From: a bacterium
GTDB taxonomy: Bacteria; Orphanbacterota; Orphanbacteria; Orphanbacterales; Orphanbacteraceae
NCBI GenBank assembly: GCA_025782575.1
Contig: JALGYY010000046.1
Coordinates: forward strand, 1-64,000
Direction of reading: 5' to 3'
Length of the DNA: 64,000 bases
This document shows, in pieces, positions 1-8,815 of this stretch. How positions within the stretch are numbered: position 1 is the first letter of the stretch; every line of letters starts with the position of its first letter. The notes under the pieces are model-generated. The model saw only the letters and a list, made by a program, of their open reading frames with translations. It made no database searches and was not told where the DNA came from. The position numbers were made by a program, and so were the translations under genes.

Positions 1-1
1 A

Positions 2-793
2 AAGAGATTCGTGGAGATCGAAAAAATCGTCGCCTCGCTGAAGATCGCTCCGAAGACCCGTGAGTCGATCCGGCCGATCGGACTGCAGGAACCGGGGGTC
101 GGGCGGGATCGAAGTGCCGATCACGAGGATCTCTTTCAGCCGAATCGAACACCTGAGAACTATCAAATTGATAGTAGTTTCATGGATGATCAGACGGATC
201 AGCTGGGGGGCGACTCTCCAGTCGATAGCTCGAAAAAGAGACTCGAACATCGCTACGAAATCCGATTCTCGGCGAGCGAAGAGTTCTGCCGGGATCTGGA
301 ACGTGCGAAGAGGGTCTGCTCCCGTAGTTGGAATCTGGAAGCGATCCTCGGACGAGCGATCAAGGACCTGCTGGAGAAGCGGGATCCTGAGCGGAAAGAG
401 GCGCGGCGGGAGAAGAGAAAGGTCAGAAAGCAGAGCAAGTTGGAGGGCCAGGCGCAGAGACTGGCGAAGGGCAATTCCCCAATCAAACCGGCAACCGTGA
501 GCGGCTCAAAAACAGCCGATAGGAAAGAATCCCCAGGCAAGGGAGCAGAGGGGCTGCCCGTTCGTTCCCGGCACATTCCGGCCCCTTTGCGGGACGCGGT
601 GTTCAACCGCGACAGAGGGCGCTGTACATTCACAAGTCCTATCGGCATCCGATGCGACTCGACCGCCCATCTGCAGATCGATCACATCACACCATTCTGC
701 CGGGGCGGGGAGCACTCCCTCGAGAATCTGCGTCTTCTCTGTGGGAAGCACAATCGACTGGCGGCGCGGGAGATGTCACTGACGAAACGATGA
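2..793 (+). CDS. HNH endonuclease (DUF222-like family), C-terminal part, 5' end outside window
   Basis: The frame is open to the first base, and the first residues (KRFVEIEKIVASL) match the segment that lies in mid-protein in DUF222-like HNH proteins, so the true start is upstream. A charged linker follows, then a helical segment (FSASEEFCRDLERAKRVC), a Lys/Arg-rich stretch and the C-terminal HNH domain from about residue 187. Visible metal and catalytic positions are RCTF, IDHI, the Asn of LENLRLLC and the closing CGKHN. Such proteins cut DNA nonspecifically and are often scattered as multicopy, mobile-like genes. It ends tail to tail with a decayed relative on the other strand (18-base overlap). 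Family assignment is firm, biological role unknown. Confidence 0.8.
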   Translation, partial: KRFVEIEKIVASLKIAPKTRESIRPIGLQEPGVGRDRSADHEDLFQPNRTPENYQIDSSFMDDQTDQLGGDSPVDSSKKRLEHRYEIRFSASEEFCRDLERAKRVCSRSWNLEAILGRAIKDLLEKRDPERKEARREKRKVRKQSKLEGQAQRLAKGNSPIKPATVSGSKTADRKESPGKGAEGLPVRSRHIPAPLRDAVFNRDRGRCTFTSPIGIRCDSTAHLQIDHITPFCRGGEHSLENLRLLCGKHNRLAAREMSLTKR

Positions 794-1356
794 GAGACGA
801 GGGAGTAGGACGGAAAACGAAAAGCGGTTCAAGTGGATCGTGGAAGAAACGCATACGTCTCCGGACAGCCCCATAAAGAGATCGTCCGATTCGGTGGGAG
901 GCTTGGGTGGTTCAATCCTTCCGGTGGGCTTCACATTGTCACGAATGGGAGCGGCCGGTTTGTCTTCCGCGAGAATGGCGTCGATCACCCGAAGTCTCTT
1001 TCCAATCACTCTTCGGAGAAGTCCACTCTTGTTTTTCGGAGTGAGGCTGTTCGAAATCTTTGCCACGGCACATAAGGACAATTCCCCCCGCTCGATCATC
1101 CTTCGATCTCGGGATAGAGAGCGATAGAACGAGCGGTTTTGATTCGGCGAAACGAGGCGGAGTCTGAGTAGCCGAGTCCCCGGCTCGCGAAGTCATGCAT
1201 CGAGGAATAGCCAAGCTCCAGGTAGAGTTGCCGACGCTCCACCTCAATCAACAGATGAATGATTCGGAGCGTAATCGAACGTTCGGTACGAACGAGATGC
1301 TTGAGATCGCGAATGAGATTCTGATCGGATAACGGCCGAAAGTGTCTGGTGTTCAT
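776..1356 (-). pseudogene. Decayed HNH/DUF222-like gene: N-terminal and middle parts only, with frameshift
   Basis: Reading leftward from ATG at 1356 (ribosome site GAAGGGG six bases upstream) gives the typical N-terminus of DUF222-like HNH proteins (LSDQNLIRDLKHLVRTER, then LYLELGYSSMHDFASRGLGYS). This frame stops at 1096-1098. The next family segment (IERGELSLCAVAKISNSLTP, later RDNVKPTGRIEPP) continues in another frame from ATG at 1099. One base is missing near 1096-1103, and the two pieces meet as an ATGA overlap. After about 845 similarity ends and no HNH domain follows, so nuclease activity is lost. The convergent 2-793 gene carries the C-terminal half but also the mid segment, so these are two copies and not one split gene. 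Confidence 0.72.
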
Positions 1357-1613
1357 GGCATTCCCCTTCGCTATTGAACCTCAATTTCGAGGGGCCGCTA
1401 TACTTGAAGAATTGATCGGTGGGATCGAGTGGTCACCTGCCTGTCGAGAGTCAGAATCATGACTCCTGTATCGCCGCGATCATTGCCGGACTGATAAATA
1501 ACCCGCCTGGCAGGCACCCCGACGTTTCGAGCCCCCGCCCACCAGCCAGGGGGGAGAGCTCGCCCAATATAAAAGATTGAGGATGTGACCCCATCTTCCC
1601 GGTCGTCCCCCCC
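1357..1613. other. Non-coding gap between HNH remnant and truA promoter
   Basis: About 250 bases without a credible gene. An 82-codon frame on the minus strand (1398-1646) has no ribosome site, no recognisable domain and runs through the truA promoter. I see no tRNA or repeat here. Confidence 0.5.
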
Positions 1614-1642
1614 TTGACCCTTCCCGGGACCTTTGCTACATT
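1614..1642 (+). promoter_or_regulatory. Sigma-70-like promoter for truA
   Basis: A -35 box TTGACC (1614-1619) and a -10 box TACATT (1637-1642) are separated by exactly 17 bases, and TGC precedes the -10 as an extended element. Transcription would start near 1649, about 60 bases before the proposed truA start. Confidence 0.65.
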
Positions 1643-1707
1643 TCATTTTTACCTAGTCCTAACAGCCCGTTTAACAGGCGCCGAGGGCGTTTGGGGAGGA
1701 CGAGGCA

Positions 1708-2520
1708 ATCGAACACCCCGTTCGAAGATTTCGTGTTCATCTATTCTATGACGGTACCCGGTTCGCAGGATGGCAGCTCCAACCTGAGCAGAGAACCGTT
1801 CAGGGCGAAGTGGAGAGGGGCCTGTCGGGGCTTCTGGGTCATGCTGTCCGCGTACATGGCTCCGGGCGTACCGATTCCGGCGTGCACGCTCTCTGCCAGG
1901 TCGCTCACTTCGACAGCCGGACCCCACTCCCTGCCAGGATCATTGAGAGGGCCCTTCCCGGGCGTCTCCCGGATGACATCGCGACTTTATACCTGGAGAG
2001 CGTCGGTTCCGAGTTCGATGCGAGGCGGGACGCCATCGCCCGTTCATACCGGTACAGGATTGTGCTGAGCCGAAATCCTCTTCTCCGCCTTCAGGCATGG
2101 GAGGTGCGCCAACCCCTCGATTTTCCTGCTATGGAGAAGGCGGCTGACCATCTGACGGGCGCGATCGACGGTACGTCTTTTGCCGCTTCCACTCGGAAGG
2201 GGGAGGACAATCGAATCGATGTGAAGAGCGCGGGCTGGTCCCGACATGGCGATGAAGTCTGGTTCGAGATCACCGCCAATCGTTTCGTGCACCGCTTTGT
2301 CAGAAATGTGGTCGGCACGATGATCGATATCGGCCGGGGCAAAATGGAGGCTGCCGAAATCCCGAGAATTCTCGCGGCGGTTGATCGCAAGCAGGCCGGC
2401 CCTGCCGCCCCCGCTCACGGTCTTTATCTGATGAATGTATACTATGAAACGGGGCCATCCGCCCCCCAGATTTCAGAAGGAGGATCCGATGAAGTTCTTT
2501 CTCGATACCGCCGCGCTTGA
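1708..2520 (+). CDS. truA: tRNA pseudouridine(38-40) synthase TruA, probable ATC start
   Basis: TruA isomerises uridines 38-40 of the tRNA anticodon arm to pseudouridine. The catalytic Asp sits in [11 protein letters not shown] (D56), preceded by the family N-terminus [21 protein letters not shown]; the C-terminus has [21 protein letters not shown]. The conserved N-terminus begins before any in-frame ATG, GTG or TTG: the first such codon is GTG at 1810, which would remove [11 protein letters not shown], and stops close the frame at 1672-1674. A strong ribosome site (GGGGAGG, 1693-1699) sits eight bases before ATC at 1708, giving 270 residues, the usual length. I therefore choose ATC; a sequencing error is the alternative. 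The 3' end overlaps the next gene by 32 bases. Confidence 0.85.
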   Translation: MEHPVRRFRVHLFYDGTRFAGWQLQPEQRTVQGEVERGLSGLLGHAVRVHGSGRTDSGVHALCQVAHFDSRTPLPARIIERALPGRLPDDIATLYLESVGSEFDARRDAIARSYRYRIVLSRNPLLRLQAWEVRQPLDFPAMEKAADHLTGAIDGTSFAASTRKGEDNRIDVKSAGWSRHGDEVWFEITANRFVHRFVRNVVGTMIDIGRGKMEAAEIPRILAAVDRKQAGPAAPAHGLYLMNVYYETGPSAPQISEGGSDEVLSRYRRA

Positions 2521-3142
2521 CGACATCCGTGAGGCGGCCTCGATCGGCGTTCTCGACGGCGTGACCACCAACCCGACGCTCCTGTCGCGGGAGGGCTGTC
2601 CGCCGATGGAGCAACTCGCCCAGATCTGTGAAATCGTGCAGGGACCGGTAAACGGAGAGGTGATCGGAGACGATCATGAGACGATGATTCGGGAAGGCCG
2701 GAAGCTCCGTGAGATCGCCGACAATATTGTCGTCAAGATTCCGATGACGAAAGAAGGGCTGAAGGCGGTCCGGGTATTCTCCGATGAGGGGGTTCCGACG
2801 AACGTGACGCTCGTATTCTCTTCGAACCAGGCCCTGCTCGCCGCCAAAGCGGGAGCCTCCTATATCTCGCCGTTTCTGGGACGGCTTGACGATATCGGAC
2901 ATGTCGGGATGGATCTCATTCGGGAGATCATGGTGATTTACGAGAACTATGACATCATGACGGAAGTGCTGGCGGCGAGTATCCGTAGCCCTTTGCATGT
3001 TGTGGAGGCTGCCATGGCGGGCGCCAACATCGCGACCGTCCCGTTCGGGGTGATCGACAAAATGTTCCGTCATCCTCTGACTGACAGCGGAATCGAATCA
3101 TTCATGAATGACTGGAAAAAGCTGGGACACGACATTGGCTAG
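2489..3142 (+). CDS. tal: Transaldolase / fructose-6-phosphate aldolase-like (Tal/Fsa small family)
   Basis: A compact 217-residue class I aldolase of the TalC/Fsa subgroup, which transfers dihydroxyacetone units in the non-oxidative pentose phosphate pathway or cleaves fructose 6-phosphate. [16 protein letters not shown] and GVTTNPTLL are the family N-terminus; the Schiff-base lysine is K83 in [24 protein letters not shown] and [18 protein letters not shown] are the usual later motifs. The start at 2489 is set by AGAAGGAGGA seven bases upstream; an earlier ATG at 2435 in the same frame lies inside truA and has no ribosome site. Which of the two reactions dominates cannot be told from sequence alone; the length and K83 fit the TalC (transaldolase) type. 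Confidence 0.88.
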   Translation: MKFFLDTAALDDIREAASIGVLDGVTTNPTLLSREGCPPMEQLAQICEIVQGPVNGEVIGDDHETMIREGRKLREIADNIVVKIPMTKEGLKAVRVFSDEGVPTNVTLVFSSNQALLAAKAGASYISPFLGRLDDIGHVGMDLIREIMVIYENYDIMTEVLAASIRSPLHVVEAAMAGANIATVPFGVIDKMFRHPLTDSGIESFMNDWKKLGHDIG

Positions 3143-3194
3143 CGGTCCGAAAACAAATCGGTCTGACAGAGTCGTTCAAAACGAGCGTGGCGCC

Positions 3195-4391
3195 ATGGCG
3201 CGTGCTCTTTTTCTGCTGCTCTTTACTTTTGCGACCGGTGCGCTCGCCACTTACTTCTATCAGTCTACCCGGGAGGCGAGGGGGCCGGCGGCAGGTGCCG
3301 ACCCGGTCAGTCTGTCAGGAGGGCTGGCAGGCAATCAGTTGATCGAGTCTTCGCGTCGTAACGCGATCGTAGCGGCGGCCGAGCGTGTAAGCCCGTCAGT
3401 CGTTACGGTTTCGGCACTCAAAGTGAGGCTCGTCCGGTCAGGACCTTATCCGAATACACAGAATGAATTCTTCAACCAGTTTCTCCTCGATTTCTGGCCG
3501 AACCAGGTCTACCGGCAGGATGAGGCGAACATGGGTTCCGGCCTCATCGTGAACGACAAGGGTTACATCGTAACGAACAGTCACGTGGTCAAAGACGCAG
3601 AGCGGATTGAAGTCGTACTCGGTGATGGCCGGCAGTTCGAAGCGAAGTTGGTGGGTACTGACGCTACTTACGATCTGGCCGTGATCCGCATTGAAGGGGA
3701 GAACCTCCCCGTGGCCCCACTCGGTAACTCGGACGATCTCATGATCGGCGAGTGGGCGATCGCGATCGGGAATCCGTTCGGTTACCTGCTGAACAACACG
3801 GAGCCCTCCGTGACGGCCGGCGTGATCAGCGCCCTTCACAGGGACATAAACCCCGAAAAGGGGAACTCCGGCATTTACAAGGACATGATTCAAACCGATG
3901 CCGCAATCAATCCGGGAAACAGCGGAGGGCCGCTTGTAAACGGGGAGGGTGAGGTAATCGGAATCAATACTTTCATCTTTACCCGTGGCGGGGGATCGCT
4001 CGGTATCGGGTTCGCGACGCCGATCAAGGTTGTCCGGAGGATCGTGGCCGAGGTCGTGCAATACGGCGAGGTGCGGACTCCCTGGGTCGGCGTAAGGGTA
4101 GTCGATATAACGACCAGGTTGCAGCGCCTCTTGAATCTCCCATCCAAATCAGGTGTGGTCGTGTCGTATGTCGATCCCGGCAGCCCGGCCGAAGTGGGAG
4201 GGGTCGAGATCGGCGACATGATTTTCGGAATCGGCGGCGAGATAATTACGAAAGTGGATGATGCCCAGAGGGCTCTGCATGGAATCCAGGTGGGGGACCG
4301 GCTCCTGCTCGAGATCCTTCGGGAGGATGGGACTCGGGAGTTTAGTTTGGAGCTTAAGGAAAGCCCCCATCACCGGAGGGCCGTGCCTTGA
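3195..4391 (+). CDS. Periplasmic serine protease of the HtrA/DegP family
   Basis: A membrane-anchored or exported quality-control protease that cleaves misfolded envelope proteins. The first 20 residues (MARALFLLLFTFATGALATY) form a signal anchor; an earlier in-frame ATG at 3108 lies inside tal and would put a hydrophilic stretch in front of it. The trypsin-like domain shows a complete triad: H130 (VTNSHVV), D160 (YDLAVIRI) and S243 (NPGNSGGPL). One PDZ domain follows (GVVVSYVDPGSPAEVGGVEIGD, about residues 315-385). With 398 residues and a single PDZ it resembles DegS/HhoA-type members more than two-PDZ DegP. It sits between tal and purB; the purB start overlaps its stop. Confidence 0.9.
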   Translation: MARALFLLLFTFATGALATYFYQSTREARGPAAGADPVSLSGGLAGNQLIESSRRNAIVAAAERVSPSVVTVSALKVRLVRSGPYPNTQNEFFNQFLLDFWPNQVYRQDEANMGSGLIVNDKGYIVTNSHVVKDAERIEVVLGDGRQFEAKLVGTDATYDLAVIRIEGENLPVAPLGNSDDLMIGEWAIAIGNPFGYLLNNTEPSVTAGVISALHRDINPEKGNSGIYKDMIQTDAAINPGNSGGPLVNGEGEVIGINTFIFTRGGGSLGIGFATPIKVVRRIVAEVVQYGEVRTPWVGVRVVDITTRLQRLLNLPSKSGVVVSYVDPGSPAEVGGVEIGDMIFGIGGEIITKVDDAQRALHGIQVGDRLLLEILREDGTREFSLELKESPHHRRAVP

Positions 4392-5686
4392 TCGAAAGAT
4401 ATGCGCGCACCGGGATGAAGGAGATCTGGAGCGATAAGAGCCGATTTAAGCGCTGGCTCCGCATCGAGATCGCCGTGGCGGGTGAAATGGCGAAGCGTGG
4501 TGAAGTTCCCGTCAGCGCGATCGATACGATCCGGAAGAAAGCGTCGTTTGATGTCGCGCGGATCGGCGAAATCGAGAAGCGGACCCGCCACGATGTGATC
4601 GCATTTCTGGAATGCATTGAAGAGTCGGTCGGGCCGGACGCCAGGTGGCTCCATCTCGGCATGACCTCGAGCGATCTTCTCGATACGACTCTCGGGACTC
4701 AGATCCGGGATGCTTCGGCGATCCTGATGCAGGAGGGGGAGAATCTCGTAAGGGCGCTTGTCGAGCGTGCAAGGGGGGAGCGGGACCGGGTTGCCATCGG
4801 CCGGACCCACGGGATCTACGCCGAACCGATTACTTACGGCGTTAAGTTTGCGCTCTGGAAAGTGGAGGTGGAGCGGGGTCTCGCCCGTCTCGACGCCGCG
4901 TCTGTTGGCGCCGCCGTCGGAAAGATCTCGGGGGCGGTCGGTATGTTCGCCCATCTCGATCCGGAGATCGAAGAGGCGGTACTGGGTGAACTCGATCTCC
5001 AGGCGGAGCCGGTAGCGAGCCAGATCGTCCATCGTGACCGTCACGCGGCTTATCTCACGGCGATCGCTCTTCTCGGCGCTTCCCTGGAAAAGATCGCTAC
5101 CGAAATCCGGGGGCTTCAGCGAAGCGATGTGGGCGAGGTGCAGGAGCCGTTCCGAACGGGCCAGAAGGGTTCCTCCGCCATGCCCCACAAACGGAATCCG
5201 ATCGTCTGTGAGCGGGTCGCCGGCATGGCACGACTGCTAAGGGGAAACGCACTGGCTGCCATGGAAAATGTCGCCCTCTGGCATGAACGTGACATCTCCC
5301 ACTCTTCCGTCGAGCGGATCATCCTTCCTGATTCGACGATGCTCCTCGATTACATGCTTCATAAAATGACGGATGTGATTGCCGGACTCCGGATCATCGA
5401 AACCAACGTCCGGCGAAACCTGGATGAAGCACGATCGACATTCGGGTCGGGTGCGGTGCTTCTCGCTCTCGCCCGCAAGGGATTCGCGAGAAGCGAAGCA
5501 TACGGAATCGTGCAGACCCGCGCGCTGGAGGCGCTGGAGACGGGCCGGGAGCTGGAGGATCTCCTGCTGGCCGATTCCGCGATCCGCGAGCATCTTACCG
5601 AAGAAGAGATCCGGTCGGCGTTCGATGAAAAACTCCACACTCGAAACGTGGATGCGATATTTCGTCGCGCGGGGGTGACAGAGTGA
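4388..5686 (+). CDS. purB: Adenylosuccinate lyase
   Basis: Cleaves SAICAR in purine synthesis and adenylosuccinate to AMP, releasing fumarate. The N-terminus MIERYARTGMKEIWSD is canonical, which fixes the TTG start at 4388 overlapping the htrA stop as TTGA. The flexible-loop signature SSAMPHKRNP carries the catalytic serine around residues 262-263; HLGMTSSDLLDT and GRTHGIYAEP are the other conserved blocks. 432 residues is the normal bacterial length. It opens the purB-purL-purQ-purS-purF run; purL starts inside its stop codon (GTGA), so these genes are very probably cotranscribed and translationally coupled. Confidence 0.96.
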   Translation: MIERYARTGMKEIWSDKSRFKRWLRIEIAVAGEMAKRGEVPVSAIDTIRKKASFDVARIGEIEKRTRHDVIAFLECIEESVGPDARWLHLGMTSSDLLDTTLGTQIRDASAILMQEGENLVRALVERARGERDRVAIGRTHGIYAEPITYGVKFALWKVEVERGLARLDAASVGAAVGKISGAVGMFAHLDPEIEEAVLGELDLQAEPVASQIVHRDRHAAYLTAIALLGASLEKIATEIRGLQRSDVGEVQEPFRTGQKGSSAMPHKRNPIVCERVAGMARLLRGNALAAMENVALWHERDISHSSVERIILPDSTMLLDYMLHKMTDVIAGLRIIETNVRRNLDEARSTFGSGAVLLALARKGFARSEAYGIVQTRALEALETGRELEDLLLADSAIREHLTEEEIRSAFDEKLHTRNVDAIFRRAGVTE

Positions 5687-7983
5687 GGGAGATCCCTCTC
5701 GATATTTCGCTTAGCGACAATGAAAAGGACGAAGTGAAACGATTGCTCGGCCGGGCTCCGTCACCGGTGGAGCTTCAGCTCTTTGATGTTCTCTGGAGCG
5801 AGCACTGCTCGTACAAATCAAGCAAGCCGACTCTTAAAGAATATCTACCGACCAGCGGGCCGACCGTTCTTCAGGGTCCGGAGGAAGATGCGGGCATACT
5901 GCATTTCACCGAATGGCAGGGGGTGAAGTATGGAATCGTGATCGCCCACGAGAGCCATAATCATCCCTCCCAGATCCTTCCTGTAGAAGGGGCGGCGACG
6001 GGAATCGGCGGCGTGGTGCGCGATGTGATCTGCATGGGGGGGGAGCTGATCGGTGTTCTCGATCCTTTGCGATTCGGCGATCCAGAAGGGCCGAATGGCG
6101 CGCGAAGCCGGCGGATCGCTCAGGGAGTCGTGAAGGGGATCGCCCAGTATGGTAACGCCCTCGGCGTCCCGAATCTCGGCGGCGACCTCTTTTTCGATCG
6201 ATCGTTCGACAGCAATTGCCTGGTTAACGTAGTCGCTCTCGGGCTCGTCGAAGCGGACCGGGTAGTTCCGAGCGCCGTCCCTCGAAATCGAAAAGAGCCC
6301 TACGTTTTTATCCTGGTCGGCAAGCCGACCGATTCGAGTGGGTTCGGAGGCGCCACCATGGCCTCCAAAGATCTCGAAGAAGAAGGGGCGGAGAGCAAAG
6401 GGGCGGTACAGGTGCCAGACCCGTTTCTGAAAAGAGTGCTGAACGTCGCGCTTGCCGAACTGTTCGACACTGCCCATCGCCGGAGGATTCCGATCGGTTG
6501 CAAGGATCTCGGTGCGGGTGGGATCTCCTGCATGGCTTCGGAGATTGCCGAACGAGGGGGAGTGGGAGTGGAGATCGATCTCGATCTTGTGCCGCTTGCC
6601 GAAGAGATCCCGCCTCATGTTGCGGCTGTCGCCGAAACACAGGAGCGTTACGGGCTCGCGATCCCCGAGTCGTTCGTCGATGATGTGCTGGCGCTCTTCA
6701 ATGAGCAATACGATCTTCCCTCCATTTACAGAGGGGCGCAGGCGAAAGTAGTCGGCCGGTTCACCGAGGTGGAGCAGCTCAGGATTCTCTGGAAAGGAGA
6801 CCGGGTGTGTGATGCTTCGGTCGCAGCGATCACGACCGGGGCGGAGGCAGTTCGCCCGGAAGGCCCTTCTCCCGCGCCGGCACTGGAGCGGCACCATGAT
6901 TTTGACGGCGACCTGGGCGAGGCGCTTATGAAGATGCTCGGATCAAGCAATGGAGCCTCTGCGGAACCGCTCTTTCGGTCGTATGATACCGAGGTGATGG
7001 GGAACGCGGTCATTCGGCCGGGTGAAGCGGACGCGGCCGTCATTCTTCCGGTGCACGGTTGCCCGGTCGGGGCGGCGGTTACGGTGGACGGGAATCCCTG
7101 GATCGGCGCGCTCGATGCCCGTCTCGGAGGGGCCCACGCCATGACCGAAGCTGCTCGAAATCTGGCCGCGGTCGGAGCGACGCCTCTTGGCGTCACCGAT
7201 TGCCTGAACTACGGGAGCCCGGAAAACCCGGAGGTTTTTCGGCAGTTCGTCGAAGGGGTGCGGGGAATCAGGGAAGCGGCCGATGGAATCGGCCTCAGGG
7301 ACCATCCAGGATCCCCTATTCCCGTGGTGAGTGGCAATGTCAGCTTTTACAACCAATCCGATTCGGAAAACGCGGTCGCCCCTTCCCCGATCATCTGCAT
7401 GGTCGGGACGATAGTCGATGTATCGCAGGCAGTCACTTTGCGTCTCAAACAGCCCGGTCACGCCCTTTATCTCGTGGGGGAACGTTACGGCGAGCTCGGC
7501 GGCTCTCTCTATCATCATGTGATCCACGGTGATCGCGGGGGGAAGCCCCCTCCGGTCCGCTACGAAGAGGAACGTGCCGCCATCCATCTGGTCTCCACCT
7601 GGGGAGAAGAGGGATTGCTCTCCGCCGCCCACGACATCAGCCGGGGGGGGCTCCTCGCCGCTCTCGCTGAAATGGGGGCGGCTGAAGCTCCCCATCCGAT
7701 AGGAGCGACGATCAAAATCGATGATTTCGGGCAGGATCTTTCGATCGCAGAAAGGCTCTTTACCGAGTCAGGCGGTTTTCTCATTGAGGTGGGGCCTGGT
7801 GAAGAAGAGAGGTTTCGGAGAGAGGCCGGCGAGGCAGGAGTCCCCCTCTTTCGAATCGGGGAAGCGACCTCGGAGAGGCGGATTCGTATCCGTCTCGGGG
7901 ATGAAACCATAGTCGATCTGGAGTGTGAGTCTATTCGTCGCGTGCTGGACGAAGGGCTCGCAGCTCTTTTCACAGGAGTTTGA
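5683..7983 (+). CDS. purL: Phosphoribosylformylglycinamidine synthase subunit PurL (small type)
   Basis: The ATP-dependent synthase subunit of the FGAM synthase complex; it takes ammonia from PurQ to convert FGAR to FGAM. At 766 residues it is the small, stand-alone PurL that needs separate PurQ and PurS, both encoded next. The N-terminal catalytic block SEHCSYKSS (H41) and the ATP-binding SHNHPSQILPVEGAATG are clear, as are the two AIRS-like halves (GCKDLGAGGISCMASE and ISRGGLLAALAEMG). The start is GTG overlapping the purB stop. It stands before purQ with a one-base gap. Confidence 0.96.
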   Translation: MREIPLDISLSDNEKDEVKRLLGRAPSPVELQLFDVLWSEHCSYKSSKPTLKEYLPTSGPTVLQGPEEDAGILHFTEWQGVKYGIVIAHESHNHPSQILPVEGAATGIGGVVRDVICMGGELIGVLDPLRFGDPEGPNGARSRRIAQGVVKGIAQYGNALGVPNLGGDLFFDRSFDSNCLVNVVALGLVEADRVVPSAVPRNRKEPYVFILVGKPTDSSGFGGATMASKDLEEEGAESKGAVQVPDPFLKRVLNVALAELFDTAHRRRIPIGCKDLGAGGISCMASEIAERGGVGVEIDLDLVPLAEEIPPHVAAVAETQERYGLAIPESFVDDVLALFNEQYDLPSIYRGAQAKVVGRFTEVEQLRILWKGDRVCDASVAAITTGAEAVRPEGPSPAPALERHHDFDGDLGEALMKMLGSSNGASAEPLFRSYDTEVMGNAVIRPGEADAAVILPVHGCPVGAAVTVDGNPWIGALDARLGGAHAMTEAARNLAAVGATPLGVTDCLNYGSPENPEVFRQFVEGVRGIREAADGIGLRDHPGSPIPVVSGNVSFYNQSDSENAVAPSPIICMVGTIVDVSQAVTLRLKQPGHALYLVGERYGELGGSLYHHVIHGDRGGKPPPVRYEEERAAIHLVSTWGEEGLLSAAHDISRGGLLAALAEMGAAEAPHPIGATIKIDDFGQDLSIAERLFTESGGFLIEVGPGEEERFRREAGEAGVPLFRIGEATSERRIRIRLGDETIVDLECESIRRVLDEGLAALFTGV

Positions 7984-7984
7984 A

Positions 7985-8815
7985 ATGGAACGAGGTGGCG
8001 ACGTTGCGGTCATCCAGTTCCCGGGTGTCAACTGCGAGTTCGAAACTGCCCGTGCGATTCGCGGGCTCGGGCTCAGGGCGGAGGTTGTGCGATGGAATCT
8101 CGTAGACGGACTTCTCGACCGATTCGCCGGATTTATTCTTCCAGGAGGGTTTTCCTACCAGGACCGCGTCCGGGCTGGGGCCATTGCCTCGAGGGAGCCG
8201 ATCGTGGATCTCATCGCCCGGGCGGGGAAGGAGAAAAGGCCGATTCTGGGGATCTGCAACGGGGCGCAGATTCTGGTCGAGGCCGGCCTGATTCCGGGAA
8301 ACAGGAATGAAGTCGAGGTGGCGCTCGCTCCCAACCGGAGTGACCACCGGATCGGGTACTACTGCAACTGGATTCGTGTTCGAGTCGAACCGGGACCCTC
8401 TTTTCTATCGAGATGGCTCGACGAGAGAGAGATTCTTCCCCTTCCGATCGCCCACGCTGAAGGACGATTTGTGTCGGCTCATGACGGTTTGATGGACGGG
8501 CTCTTGCGATCGGGACAGATTCCGCTCCGTTATGTTGATGGAAATGGCGAGCCGGTCGACGAGCCGCCCTATTGTCCTAACGGGTCTGTGCATGGTGCGG
8601 CCGCGCTTTCGAACGACGCCGGGAATGTCGTAGCCATGATGCCCCATCCCGAGCGGGCGAGTTACCTGCACCAGCTGCCCGATCTGCTTGCGGGCTGCTG
8701 GGGCGACCGGAAGACCGCTCTCCGGACGGGCGAGCCGGGCGAGCTATTCGAGGCCGGTCCGGGCGCGCGCGTTCTCACGGCATTCTGTAACGCCGTCAAA
8801 GAGGTGGTCTCATGA
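7985..8815 (+). CDS. purQ: Phosphoribosylformylglycinamidine synthase, glutamine amidotransferase subunit PurQ
   Basis: Hydrolyses glutamine and channels ammonia to PurL. The class I amidotransferase nucleophile is C91 (GICNGAQIL) and the His/Glu pair is in MMPHPERA; VIQFPGVNCEFE and ILPGGFSYQDRVRAGAIA are PurQ-specific. The start is ATG at 7985, one base after the purL stop. It has 276 residues, longer than the roughly 230 of Bacillus PurQ, with the extra length in the C-terminal third. The purS start overlaps its stop (ATGA). Confidence 0.95.
   Translation: MERGGDVAVIQFPGVNCEFETARAIRGLGLRAEVVRWNLVDGLLDRFAGFILPGGFSYQDRVRAGAIASREPIVDLIARAGKEKRPILGICNGAQILVEAGLIPGNRNEVEVALAPNRSDHRIGYYCNWIRVRVEPGPSFLSRWLDEREILPLPIAHAEGRFVSAHDGLMDGLLRSGQIPLRYVDGNGEPVDEPPYCPNGSVHGAAALSNDAGNVVAMMPHPERASYLHQLPDLLAGCWGDRKTALRTGEPGELFEAGPGARVLTAFCNAVKEVVS

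Noticed and set aside
776-793. One HNH gene split by an inversion
   Set aside because: Both strands carry the mid-protein segment (VEIEKIVASL and VIDAILAED equivalents), so two copies are needed.
1398-1646. 82-codon minus-strand frame between the HNH remnant and truA
   Set aside because: No ribosome site or domain, and it overlaps the truA promoter.
2300-3073. 257-codon minus-strand open frame over truA and transaldolase
   Set aside because: Antisense to well-conserved enzymes, Arg/His-rich composition, no ribosome site.
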